19,695 bases of DNA from Bacteroidales bacterium UBA2198 (GCA_002328625.1 DCVC01000120.1:1-19695); one strand, 5' to 3'. Counted from the first letter of the stretch, positions 1 through 7,250 are shown. Notes: generated from the letters alone by a model not told the origin. Made by a program: numbers and translations.

Positions 1-312
1 GATAATGTTAAATCAACACCAGAAAATGATCCGCCTGCAATCCCTGTAAATATTATTGCCGCAAGGATCGGAGATGTGGCTTTTGTGGGATTTAACGTTG
101 AGATGCTTACTGAAGTAGGTATGGCGATCAAAGCCGGTTCACCATTTAAGTATACTTTTGTGATTACCCATTGCAACGGATACAGCGGCTATCTTCCGCC
201 TGCGCATCTTTATAAAGAGGGAGGTTATGAGGTTAATTCAAGTCCTTTTGAAATAGGTTCGGCAGAAATAGTTGTTAAAAGAGCCCTGAGGATGCTCTAC
301 GATTTAGAATAA
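1..312 (+). CDS. C-terminal end of a neutral/alkaline non-lysosomal ceramidase-like protein (5' end outside window)
   Basis: The frame is open from the first base to the TAA at 310-312 and encodes the last 103 residues of a larger protein. The pattern GDVAFVGFNVE, then SPFKYTFV, then NGYSGYLPP and GGYEV matches the C-terminal part of the catalytic domain of neutral/alkaline ceramidase-like proteins in Bacteroidota and Planctomycetes. Members hydrolyse N-acyl sphingosines or are uncharacterised exported hydrolases. The zinc-binding and catalytic residues would lie upstream of the window, so activity cannot be judged. The first internal ATG (76) falls inside the domain and is not a plausible start. 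The 3' end overlaps the convergent DUF2905 gene by 9 bp. Confidence 0.72.
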   Translation, partial: DNVKSTPENDPPAIPVNIIAARIGDVAFVGFNVEMLTEVGMAIKAGSPFKYTFVITHCNGYSGYLPPAHLYKEGGYEVNSSPFEIGSAEIVVKRALRMLYDLE

Positions 313-525
313 TTTTCTGATAAGATAAATCAGCAGGGATAAAACAACACTTGCCAGTACCATTGTAGTTATGGGAATGAATATTTTTACATTCTCTTTT
401 ATAATTCTTATATCACCCGGCAAATGACCTATCCATTCCATTTTATTTCCTGCAAAGTATATTATTACACCCGCAACGATAAGGAGTATACCCACCACGA
501 TCAGGATCCTGGCAATCTGTTCCAT
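304..525 (-). CDS. DUF2905 family small inner-membrane protein
   Basis: A 73-residue protein with two predicted membrane helices (about residues 6-26 and 48-69) joined by a short loop carrying GHLPGDIRI at 33-41. That loop motif and the following PITT turn before helix 2 are the signature of DUF2905 proteins, which have this length and topology. The function of the family is unknown. The gene is convergent with the ceramidase-like gene and its stop lies within the last codons of that gene. Its start (ATG at 523-525) sits just beside a decayed transporter fragment on the other strand, so this locus has been rearranged. Confidence 0.85.
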   Translation of the reverse strand: MEQIARILIVVGILLIVAGVIIYFAGNKMEWIGHLPGDIRIIKENVKIFIPITTMVLASVVLSLLIYLIRKLF

Positions 526-541
526 AACCTTGTTTTTGCTG

Positions 542-751
542 ACCGGTTTTTTTGCAAGGATTGTCCTTAAAAGGAATTATCTGGAAATATGAGGATTGCT
601 TTCCGGTAGTATGACGGATCCTCCAGCTCTTGCATACGTTACCAATTTAAGTCAGTCCGAAGCTCCTGCAATTGCTAATGCAACTGTATATCCTCTGGTT
701 ATGTTCATCAGAATATTTCTGGCACAGTTACTGATCATGCTGCTTAAATGA
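542..751 (+). pseudogene. C-terminal remnant of an AspT/YidE/YbjL-type transporter
   Basis: One frame encodes GFFARIVLKRNYLEI, then an in-frame TGA at 590-592, then GLLSGSMTDPPALAY and NATVYPLVMFIRIFLAQLL, ending at TGA 749-751. GLLxGSMTDPPALAxA followed by YATVYPLxMxxRI is the conserved last segment of putative transporters of the aspartate:alanine exchanger family (Asp-Al_Ex, AspT/YidE). Homology continues on both sides of the TGA, which probably replaces a Cys codon (TGT or TGC). Intact family members have more than 500 residues and about ten membrane helices. Here only about 70 codons survive, and the upstream sequence is occupied by the DUF2905 gene on the opposite strand. The fragment is too short to be functional. 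Confidence 0.72.
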
Positions 752-792
752 TATTGCCAAAAGTATAATGGAGGAGAAGTTGACCGGGACAA

Positions 793-1665
793 TCACAGGT
801 ATCTTTTTAAATCTTCCTCACTCCTTACTGCAAAAACATTGGTATATTGCCCCTCTTTCAGCAGATCCGCAAAAAGGCCCGCGACCAGTACCTTCCTCTT
901 CCTGAGGGATGTGCTGAGAAGTTCCAGATAATCTTCGATCCTCTTGACAGGCATTGCAGTCCGGAGACTTGTTATTATTAAATCAGGCTGCCAGGCGTTA
1001 CTGACCTCAACAACCGAATTGAAAGGAGTAGTCTGTCCAAGATAGAGAGTATCATGCCCGAGCTTGCGGATAAGGTATAAATAAAACAGCATTCCAATTT
1101 CATGTAGTTCATCTTCAGGTAGATATAAAACAACTTTCTTCTTCTTTGGAATAGAGGAAGCGGAAATTGAATCAATGGCAGTAAATAGTTTACGACGGAA
1201 TATACCGGATATAAAGTGTTCTATTCCTGTATTTAAAGAACCTGTTTGCCACAGAAATCCTATTTTACGAAGAAACGGAAAAACGATTTCTGTAAATGAA
1301 GCCTCAAATCCATTGTTCAGAACCAGATGAAGCATTATCTCATTGACAGCGGGTTCATCAAGTCTTATTGTAGCCTTTATGAGGGAGTCAATACGGGTAT
1401 CCGGGCCCGATGTTTCCCGTGACAGAAATGCCACTTTATCAGTGATCTCTGAATCGGACATCCTGGCAATTCTCGATATTTTTACACCGTTACGGTAAAG
1501 GACTGAGATATTGATAATTCTTTTCAGATCATCATCATTATACAATCGCCTGTTGGTGGATGTCCGGCTTGGGCTCATGAGACCATAGCGTCGTTCCCAT
1601 ACTCTTAATGTGGCACTGTTGATTCCTGTCAGTTTTTCAAGGTCTTTTAAAACAAATCCTTTCAT
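793..1665 (-). CDS. MerR-family regulator with cobalamin-binding domain, CarH/LitR-like photoreceptor candidate
   Basis: A 290-residue regulator. Residues 1-70 form a MerR winged helix with the typical VWERRYG at 22-28. Residues about 90-170 form the helical cap domain, and residues about 175-290 a Rossmann-type B12-binding domain. The light-sensing cap motif W-x9-E-H is intact (W139, E149, H150). So is the cobalamin motif E-x-H-x-x-G (E186, H188, G191), whose His is the lower axial ligand in CarH. In that family, adenosylcobalamin drives tetramerisation and DNA binding in the dark, and light releases repression. Target genes are often for carotenoids, photolyase or stress proteins. The gene lies downstream of the FAS1 gene on the same strand, separated by an intrinsic terminator, so it probably has its own promoter. 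TTTAACATTA lies 15 bp before its start and may be an autoregulatory operator. B12 binding is well supported by motifs; light response is inferred. Confidence 0.86.
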   Translation of the reverse strand: MKGFVLKDLEKLTGINSATLRVWERRYGLMSPSRTSTNRRLYNDDDLKRIINISVLYRNGVKISRIARMSDSEITDKVAFLSRETSGPDTRIDSLIKATIRLDEPAVNEIMLHLVLNNGFEASFTEIVFPFLRKIGFLWQTGSLNTGIEHFISGIFRRKLFTAIDSISASSIPKKKKVVLYLPEDELHEIGMLFYLYLIRKLGHDTLYLGQTTPFNSVVEVSNAWQPDLIITSLRTAMPVKRIEDYLELLSTSLRKRKVLVAGLFADLLKEGQYTNVFAVRSEEDLKRYL

Positions 1666-1680
1666 CCTGTAAACTGATAA

Positions 1681-1690
1681 TAATGTTAAA
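1681..1690. promoter_or_regulatory. Candidate operator decamer TAATGTTAAA upstream of the MerR/B12 gene
   Basis: The 10-mer TAATGTTAAA (TTTAACATTA on the coding strand) begins 15 bp before the regulator's ATG. The identical 10-mer occurs twice in tandem upstream of the neighbouring FAS1 gene (2851-2870). MerR/B12 regulators commonly control their own gene and neighbours, which makes this a candidate binding site. A fourth copy at 3-12 lies inside a coding sequence, so chance occurrence in AT-rich DNA is possible. Confidence 0.3.
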
Positions 1691-1715
1691 TATAATTGAA
1701 TATTCTTTAACTGCT

Positions 1716-1744
1716 AAAAAAACTGCAGCCTTTGCAGGCTGCAG
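1716..1744 (-). terminator. Intrinsic terminator of the FAS1 gene
   Basis: A perfect 9-bp stem, CTGCAGCCT (1723-1731) paired with AGGCTGCAG (1736-1744), with a four-base loop. Read on the minus strand it is followed directly by seven T (A-run at 1716-1722). It sits 37 bp past the FAS1 stop codon. Orientation and position fit a Rho-independent terminator separating FAS1 from the downstream MerR gene. Confidence 0.82.
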
Positions 1745-1781
1745 TAAGAATAAAACAACCGGATGTAAAATTAAAGAAAAC

Positions 1782-2696
1782 TCAGGGGATTAAAACTTTA
1801 TCAATCACGTGAATAATTCCATTTATACCCTGTACATCCGTAGCGACAATATTTGAGTTTCCATTAATAGTTGCGGAAGGGATGAGGGCAATCTGTATAT
1901 TCCCGTTAAGAGTCGGTACTGATCCTGCACTAAGATCTGTTGACTTAACATTTCCGCTGACCACATGGTACAGCAGGATCGGAGTAAGATCCTGGGCAGT
2001 GAGATCATTTATACCTGAGATACCAAGCTGTGCAAAAAGCATTTCGAATGCGGTGTTTGTTGGAGCAAAGATCGTAAAAGGACCTGCCCCGTTGAGTGTT
2101 TCAACAAGACCTGCCTTAACGACAGCCTGAACCAGTATGCTAAAAGAGCTGTTTGCAAGAGCATGGTCAACTACGGTGGGAGGCAGAAGAACTTTGTCAA
2201 TAACATGTATCACACCGTTTTTTACAACCACATCAGCAGAAACCACGGAAGTCTCTTTATTTAACTTAACACCTGCTGAGGTATTGATGCCAAGGCTTAG
2301 AAAGTTGTTATTGGCAGAGCTGAGGGTTCTTAAATAACCGCTCTGAAGCATTGAGGAACGTTTCTCTTCTCCAAGAACATGGTAGAGAAGTATTGGTGCG
2401 AGAGCGTCAGCAGATAAATCGCTCACGCCTGTTACACCAAGAGCATTGAACAAAGCTGTAAAAGCAGCATTTGTAGGGGCAAACACAGTGAAATTACCTG
2501 TTCCGTCAAGTACGTCATAGAGATTTGCCTTCTTAAGTGCCTGAACAAGTATGCTAAAATCCGCACTTGTTGATGCGAATTCAGCTATCGACATATCGGC
2601 AGGCATTTTCATTTCATCATTTTCTTTCTCACATGCTGTGAATATAAAAATTCCTAACAGTGCGAGTAATCCAAGGGTAAGAGTTTTCTTTTTCAT
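1782..2696 (-). CDS. Lipoprotein with two fasciclin (FAS1) domains
   Basis: A 304-residue protein with a lipoprotein signal peptide (hydrophobic residues 6-20, lipobox FTAC, lipidated C22). Two FAS1 domains follow at about 36-172 and 176-304. Each has the H1 motif (FTVFAPTN at 69-76 and FTIFAPTN at 207-214), the central LLYHV, and the H2 motif (NGVIHVIDKVLLP at 160-172 and NGIIHVIDKVLIP at the very end). FAS1 domains mediate extracellular adhesion or matrix contacts; single FAS1 lipoproteins are common in Bacteroidota, so anchoring in the outer envelope is likely. The two domains are similar enough to suggest an internal duplication. The start is fixed by the signal peptide. Transcription ends at the hairpin at 1716-1744. 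The neighbouring B12-MerR protein may regulate it; that is inferred from adjacency and a shared upstream decamer. Confidence 0.93.
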   Translation of the reverse strand: MKKKTLTLGLLALLGIFIFTACEKENDEMKMPADMSIAEFASTSADFSILVQALKKANLYDVLDGTGNFTVFAPTNAAFTALFNALGVTGVSDLSADALAPILLYHVLGEEKRSSMLQSGYLRTLSSANNNFLSLGINTSAGVKLNKETSVVSADVVVKNGVIHVIDKVLLPPTVVDHALANSSFSILVQAVVKAGLVETLNGAGPFTIFAPTNTAFEMLFAQLGISGINDLTAQDLTPILLYHVVSGNVKSTDLSAGSVPTLNGNIQIALIPSATINGNSNIVATDVQGINGIIHVIDKVLIP

Positions 2697-2705
2697 TGTA
2701 ATTAG

Positions 2706-2726
2706 TTATTAATTATTAATTATTAA
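2706..2726. repeat. Three tandem TTATTAA heptamers in the FAS1 leader
   Basis: TTATTAA occurs three times head to tail (2706-2712, 2713-2719, 2720-2726), starting 9 bp upstream of the FAS1 ATG. AT-rich leaders take the place of a Shine-Dalgarno sequence in many Bacteroidota genes, so this may aid translation. Its exact tandem structure also makes it prone to slippage. No function can be assigned from sequence alone. Confidence 0.6.
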
Positions 2727-2850
2727 TGTATGTACAGTAAACGAAATTAAGATAATAAAGTTCATATTATACGATATAAATAAGGTCAAAACAGATGATG
2801 TTGATATCATATTAATTACTTAAAAAGCTTATAAACAATATAGTAGCAAA

Positions 2851-2870
2851 TAATGTTAAATAATGTTAAA
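2851..2870. promoter_or_regulatory. Tandem TAATGTTAAA decamers upstream of the FAS1 gene (candidate operator)
   Basis: Two identical copies of TAATGTTAAA are directly adjacent (2851-2860 and 2861-2870), about 155 bp upstream of the FAS1 start. The same decamer lies just upstream of the MerR/B12 gene. Direct repeats one helical turn apart fit an oligomeric regulator binding one DNA face, as CarH tetramers do. The link to this regulator is inference. Confidence 0.35.
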
Positions 2871-3099
2871 AATAAAGTGTTATAAATATTAAATTAATAT
2901 ATGAACAAAATAATTAAAAACCTGATTATTGAATATGAGATTGTCCTGGCCCCCGGAAAGGAGCTAAGTTCAACTTTTTATCCGTTTGGTAATGAAAAAA
3001 AATCTGTTATTCTTGACTGCTGTTTAATTAAGATTTAACTTTGATATGTGTAGTATAAAAGCTTTCTATTATTAATCCTGATTCAACCTTTTCCCTGCC

Positions 3100-4740
3100 A
3101 TGTCAAAATCAATCAACTTTCAAATGGTGAACAGGTTCCTTTTGTTATTCATCGTAATTACAATTATTAACCTGTTTGACGGATGCTATTATTATAAAGT
3201 AAACCGGTCGCAGGATCCACCTGGCCCAATGGTGATGCAACTTCAGGATGAAAATAAATTTATCATTCTGCACCACGGAGACAGTGCCTGGCACTTTACA
3301 GATGTTTTTGCAAATGATAAAAACATCTCCGGCAGCATTTTTAAGCTTGAAGGGCATGATAAATACAGGTCCACTGTGCCTGAAAAAGCCAACAGGTACA
3401 GGAAAGGAGGGAATAAAGATGAATCAGAAGTGGTAAATGAGGTTCATATTTATACTTCAGAATTAACTCTTGAGGAGTTAATTCGGGTCACGGTCCCAAT
3501 GACAGGGATTGAAAAAATCGAAGTTTATGATCCTGCAGTTGGTGCAACCATTGCATCATGGGTGTTTGGAGGATTGGGAATAGTAGCAGGGACAACTGCA
3601 GTGGTTGCCGTAATAATTGCTTTGATCAAGGAATCATGTCCTTTCATTTATGTTTCAGATGGCGAATCTTACAAATTCATTGGGGAGATCTATAGCGGAG
3701 CAATTTACCCTTCCCTCGAACGGCACGATTATCTTCCTCTTCCGGAGCCAAAACAGGGACAGACTGATTACAATATAAAAATGACCAATGAGGTGCATGA
3801 GATCCAACATACGAATCTGATCGAACTTAAGGTTTTTAATCATCCTGCCGGAACAGACGTCCTTCTGGACAAATATGGTAATTATCAGACTATCAGCGAT
3901 CCACAACCTCCAGTGGAAGCAGTTAATCTTAAAGGAAGGAATCTCCTTGATATTATCAGGGAGAAGGATACTCTCTGTTATTCCGGAGACCAGCTGGGGA
4001 AAGACCATGTTGTTACTGACGGAATAGTATTGAAGTTTAAAAGGCCTCCTGATAAAGATCAGGCAAAACTGATAGTAAAAGCGAAAAATACCTTCTGGCT
4101 CGATTATGTTTTTACCCGTTTTCACAGCCTGTTCGGTAAAGAATATGACTGCTGGGTCGAAAAACAGGAAACGGTACCTGATAAAAGGATGAAAACCTGG
4201 TTCCTCGACCAGAATATACCTCTAATGGTTTATATTGAGAAAAAGGGGAAATGGAAATTCGTCGATTATTATAATATTGTCGGGCCAATGGCTGCCAAAG
4301 AGGATGTACTTGCATTGGATCTTGCAGATATTGAGAGTGAAACAGTTAAAATCAAGCTGGAATTTGGTTTCTTTTTTTGGGAGATCGATTATGCTTCTAT
4401 CGATTTTTCCACAAATGTGATTGTCAGTGAGAAGACCGCCTTGTTTGAAAGCGCAATTGACAATAAAGAAAAAGATGTTAAGAAGCTCCTGGAAAGTCCG
4501 GATCTGCTCTATTATGTTCAACCTGAAATTGGTGATGAGGTCAATATGAGATTTAAAATTCCTGAGCGGGAACAAGCCAGGCAGACATTTATCCTACACA
4601 GCAAGGGGTATTACAAAATATTATTGAATGCTGAAGGTGAACAGCAGAAAAAATATCTGCTCTCTTTCCGGAAGAAAAATCGTCTTCCTGAATATTCTGG
4701 AGAACTGTTCAGGCAGCAAGCAGGCTATGCCGTAAAATAA
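3100..4740 (+). CDS. Uncharacterised lipoprotein with a CPFIYVSDG...GEIYSGAI domain
   Basis: A 546-residue protein that I cannot assign to a characterised family. The N-terminus is a lipoprotein-like signal (hydrophobic 12-27, then DGC with C29). An internal start at 3124 (M9) would give a more usual signal length with the cysteine at position 21. A second strong hydrophobic stretch at 149-176 is rich in Gly and Ala and could be a membrane helix. It leads straight into CPFIYVSDG (180-188), GEIYSGAI (195-202) and a Y-L-P-L-P motif (211-215). Similar Cys-Pro, Asp-Gly, Gly-Ala, Asp-Tyr-Leu-Pro patterns recur in uncharacterised exported proteins of Bacteroidota and look like beta-propeller-type segments. 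The remainder is mixed beta-rich sequence. It is first in the five-gene run with the radical SAM genes, 33 bp before the next gene, so it may be an envelope component or client of that pathway. Confidence 0.8.
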   Translation: MSKSINFQMVNRFLLLFIVITIINLFDGCYYYKVNRSQDPPGPMVMQLQDENKFIILHHGDSAWHFTDVFANDKNISGSIFKLEGHDKYRSTVPEKANRYRKGGNKDESEVVNEVHIYTSELTLEELIRVTVPMTGIEKIEVYDPAVGATIASWVFGGLGIVAGTTAVVAVIIALIKESCPFIYVSDGESYKFIGEIYSGAIYPSLERHDYLPLPEPKQGQTDYNIKMTNEVHEIQHTNLIELKVFNHPAGTDVLLDKYGNYQTISDPQPPVEAVNLKGRNLLDIIREKDTLCYSGDQLGKDHVVTDGIVLKFKRPPDKDQAKLIVKAKNTFWLDYVFTRFHSLFGKEYDCWVEKQETVPDKRMKTWFLDQNIPLMVYIEKKGKWKFVDYYNIVGPMAAKEDVLALDLADIESETVKIKLEFGFFFWEIDYASIDFSTNVIVSEKTALFESAIDNKEKDVKKLLESPDLLYYVQPEIGDEVNMRFKIPEREQARQTFILHSKGYYKILLNAEGEQQKKYLLSFRKKNRLPEYSGELFRQQAGYAVK

Positions 4741-4773
4741 TAATTCATATATGCTTTATCATAATCTTATGGT

Positions 4774-5679
4774 ATGGAGACAAATAATCACTGTTCTGTT
4801 TGTATACGTGAATGTGAAATTGGAAAAAGTTTCTGTCACAGAAGGAACGAAAAGGGTCTTTTGATCGATAGAGACAGGTTTTGTGCGGTAACAGTGGATT
4901 CCTTGTTTGACAAGCCAATAGTTCATTTTAGAGGGAATTTGAGAACCTTGTCAATAGGTTCATGGGGATGCAACCTCCGATGTCTTGGATGTCAGAATGT
5001 CAAACTATCATGGTCGGAGAACGGTAAGGAAATTCCCGGTATTGAAATTACTCCTGAAGAAATAATAGATATGGCCGTGAAAAAGGATTGCAGGGCAATA
5101 TGCTATACATTCAATGAGCCTGCAGTTCTTCTTGAAGCAGTTGAAGAAATTGCGAAAAAAGCAAAGAAAAAAGGTCTTTATAACATACTGGTAACCAACA
5201 GCACTTTAACGGAAAGATCAACACATCGTATCGCCTGCCGGATGGATGCAATAGCTGCTGATATCAAAAGCATGAATGATGATTTTTATTACAATTATTG
5301 CGGAGCAGAAGGGATTGCAGAGGTCGCCGTGAAAATTCTTAAATGCATAAAGGCTTTTTATGAGGCTGGATGCCATGTTGAAGTAAGGACAAATATCATC
5401 CCCGGTGCAAACGATCAGGAAGAAAATTATCATGAAATTGCAACCTGGATAAAAGAGACTCTTGATAATTCAGTCCCCTGGCACATTACTCGATTTTTCC
5501 CTGCCAATAAACTCATACACCTGTGTGCGACACCTTCTCAATCGCTTCTGGATGCACAGAAAGCTGGTCAGGAGAAAGGGCTTAAATATGTTTTTACTTA
5601 TATGGATAAAGGATGCGATTGTGCCAGGGAAAAATATATGGCTGAACTGATTTCCAATTCTTGTCCGAGATGTTCATAA
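4774..5679 (+). CDS. PflA-like (COG1180) radical SAM enzyme, short C-terminus
   Basis: A 301-residue radical SAM protein. The SAM/4Fe-4S motif C-x3-C-x2-C is at C66, C70 and C73 (GCNLRCLGCQN). The N-terminal Cys-rich stretch (C7, C10, C14, C21) and the KPIVHF segment at 47-52 are typical of pyruvate-formate-lyase-activating-like enzymes, including the radical SAM member of the AmmeMemoRadiSam set. YTFNEP further on is also conserved there. The protein would cleave SAM to a 5'-deoxyadenosyl radical; its substrate is unknown. No AMMECR1 or Memo gene is nearby. It ends at CPRCS, where AmmeMemoRadiSam-type relatives, as I recall them, continue for another 30 or so residues with a second Cys pair. 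Four Cys remain (C281, C283, C297, C300) and could form a metal site. Its end overlaps the next gene by 10 bp, suggesting translational coupling. Confidence 0.88.
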   Translation: METNNHCSVCIRECEIGKSFCHRRNEKGLLIDRDRFCAVTVDSLFDKPIVHFRGNLRTLSIGSWGCNLRCLGCQNVKLSWSENGKEIPGIEITPEEIIDMAVKKDCRAICYTFNEPAVLLEAVEEIAKKAKKKGLYNILVTNSTLTERSTHRIACRMDAIAADIKSMNDDFYYNYCGAEGIAEVAVKILKCIKAFYEAGCHVEVRTNIIPGANDQEENYHEIATWIKETLDNSVPWHITRFFPANKLIHLCATPSQSLLDAQKAGQEKGLKYVFTYMDKGCDCAREKYMAELISNSCPRCS

Positions 5680-7241
5680 ACCTCATCCTTTTTACTTTAT
5701 CAAGGCTTTTGCCAGTAAGAAGGCTGGACTACCTTTTTAATCTGTCGCTGCCTCATTCAGGACGAACTATCAGAATGTTCAGCAAGATTAATGAGTCGTT
5801 ATTTGAGTATATTTCATTTCGAAAAGCACTCTTCCTATTTAAAAGAACCTCAAAGCTGGTCCCCGCTTATAAGACATTTCTTAATAAGAAAAATATTCAA
5901 CCTGGTCTCATAAAAAGCATAAGTGATTTTAACACTGTTATTCCTCAAACCTCGAAAGAAAATTATATCAGGGCTTTTCCTGTCGAAACAAGGTGCCTGA
6001 ACGGGAAGATTCCGTCTCATGGTCATATAGAAGAGAGTTCAGGCACTTCTGGTAAATCAACATTCTGGATAAGATCCCGGAAAGAAGAGACCTGTAACCT
6101 TGGAATGGTCAGGGCCACAATGAACCATCTGTATGATATCGAAAAAAACGGCAACTGGATGATATTGAACTGCTTTATGGCAGGTGGCTGGACCGGTGGA
6201 CTGAGATTTGCAAGCCGTCTGAGCTCTTTGGGTATAGTAAAGAATATCGGCCCGGATCCACAGAAAACCATCAGTTTTATAACTGAAATGGGGATGGATT
6301 TCTCATATCTCCTCGGAGGCTATCCTCCTTTTTTTATTGACTTGATAAACTATGGAAATACTCTTAAAGGATTCAACTGGAAGAATTACAAAATCAATAT
6401 TTTTAGCGGGGGTGAAGGATTTGTAGAGGAGTGGAGGGAATATGTTTCATCAAATCTCAGGCAGGGATCAAAGATCTTTTCAGATTACGGGGCTATTGAC
6501 CTTGATGTGGGAATCTCCACAGAAACCCCGTTTACTGTAGCAATACGGAAGCTCATTAAAAATGATTTGAATCTGAGAAGGGACATTTTATCTTCTGACA
6601 GGCTTCCAAGTTTTATCGGTCAGTATTCCCCCCAGAGATTTTACATAAGGGAAACTGTTAACAAGGATGGTTTGAAAGAACCTGAGATAACGGTGCTGAA
6701 TCTGAAATCAGTATCCCCAATGATCAAATATGTTATAGGTGACGAAGGTGGAGTTATAAGGTTTAAGGATATTGCCGGAAAACTGGAAAACAGAGGATAT
6801 TCAATTGCAAAAGTGGCGGAGGATTTTAATATTCCGGCAGTTGTTCAATTTCCGCTGATCTATATCTACGGACGGAGCGATGGCACAGTTACAATAAATG
6901 GTTCGATTATATCCCCGTCAGAGATTTATGAAGCCATATTGACTGACAGGGAACTGGTCTCATCAATTAATACCTTCAGGTTGATTGTAAAATCGGATAC
7001 AGATAATTTTATAAGACTCTTTATCTTCCTTGAAATGCGAAAAGATGTCATTATTTCAGAGTCGTTGAAAGACAGAAGCGAAAAGGCCATAATAAATAAA
7101 TTACTCGAATCCAATGAGTGCTTCAGGGTAAATTATCTTAAAAACCAGATCTCATTTAAACCTGTTATTGAAATAATTACCTTCAAAACAGGAATATTTG
7201 CAGAGAAAGATGGGTTGATAAAACATAATTATTTCTTATGA
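5670..7241 (+). CDS. PaaK-like adenylate-forming ligase (phenylacetate-CoA ligase/CoF synthetase family)
   Basis: A 523-residue member of the COG1541 adenylate-forming enzymes, counted from the ATG at 5670; an in-frame TTG at 5661 is a less likely start. Nucleotide-binding core motifs are present: SSGTSGKST at 123-131 (P-loop-like A3), SDYGAID at 271-277 (A5 region), YVIGDEG at 354-360 (A7, the ATP ribose-binding Asp region) and GRSDG at 401-405 (A8 hinge). A C-terminal GLIKHNY (K518) fits the position of the catalytic Lys of the mobile domain. Such enzymes activate a carboxylate as acyl-AMP and transfer it to CoA or another acceptor. The substrate cannot be read from sequence. It lies between two radical SAM genes, overlapping the first by 10 bp and 9 bp before the second, which implies one pathway. 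It is longer than a standard PaaK (about 430-440 residues). Confidence 0.85.
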   Translation: MFINLILFTLSRLLPVRRLDYLFNLSLPHSGRTIRMFSKINESLFEYISFRKALFLFKRTSKLVPAYKTFLNKKNIQPGLIKSISDFNTVIPQTSKENYIRAFPVETRCLNGKIPSHGHIEESSGTSGKSTFWIRSRKEETCNLGMVRATMNHLYDIEKNGNWMILNCFMAGGWTGGLRFASRLSSLGIVKNIGPDPQKTISFITEMGMDFSYLLGGYPPFFIDLINYGNTLKGFNWKNYKINIFSGGEGFVEEWREYVSSNLRQGSKIFSDYGAIDLDVGISTETPFTVAIRKLIKNDLNLRRDILSSDRLPSFIGQYSPQRFYIRETVNKDGLKEPEITVLNLKSVSPMIKYVIGDEGGVIRFKDIAGKLENRGYSIAKVAEDFNIPAVVQFPLIYIYGRSDGTVTINGSIISPSEIYEAILTDRELVSSINTFRLIVKSDTDNFIRLFIFLEMRKDVIISESLKDRSEKAIINKLLESNECFRVNYLKNQISFKPVIEIITFKTGIFAEKDGLIKHNYFL

Positions 7242-7250
7242 TCTGAAAAA

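Larger units (their letters stand above)
2697..3099. other. AT-rich intergenic region between divergent FAS1 and lipoprotein genes
   Basis: A 403-bp gap that should hold promoters for both divergent genes. On the FAS1 side it has three exact tandem TTATTAA units and a TGTACA palindrome (2731-2736). Further out are two tandem TAATGTTAAA units (2851-2870). An ORF of 45 codons (2901-3038, +) has no homology I recognise and no clear ribosome binding site. I found no convincing Bacteroidota -33/-7 pair that I could place confidently on either strand. Confidence 0.5.

Noticed and set aside
590..592. In-frame TGA in the AspT remnant as a recoded codon (selenocysteine or read-through)
   Set aside because: Most of the gene is missing, so a simple nonsense mutation in a decaying pseudogene explains it better.
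2901..3038. Small plus-strand ORF of 45 codons in the FAS1/lipoprotein intergenic region
   Set aside because: No family resemblance, no convincing ribosome binding site, and in AT-rich DNA with likely promoter elements. It could be real or a remnant, but nothing supports it.
3655..4125. 156-codon minus-strand ORF inside the lipoprotein gene
   Set aside because: Antisense to the main frame and without recognisable features.
5661..5669. TTG at 5661 as the start of the PaaK-like gene
   Set aside because: An ATG three codons later (5670) is a stronger start and gives the same protein.
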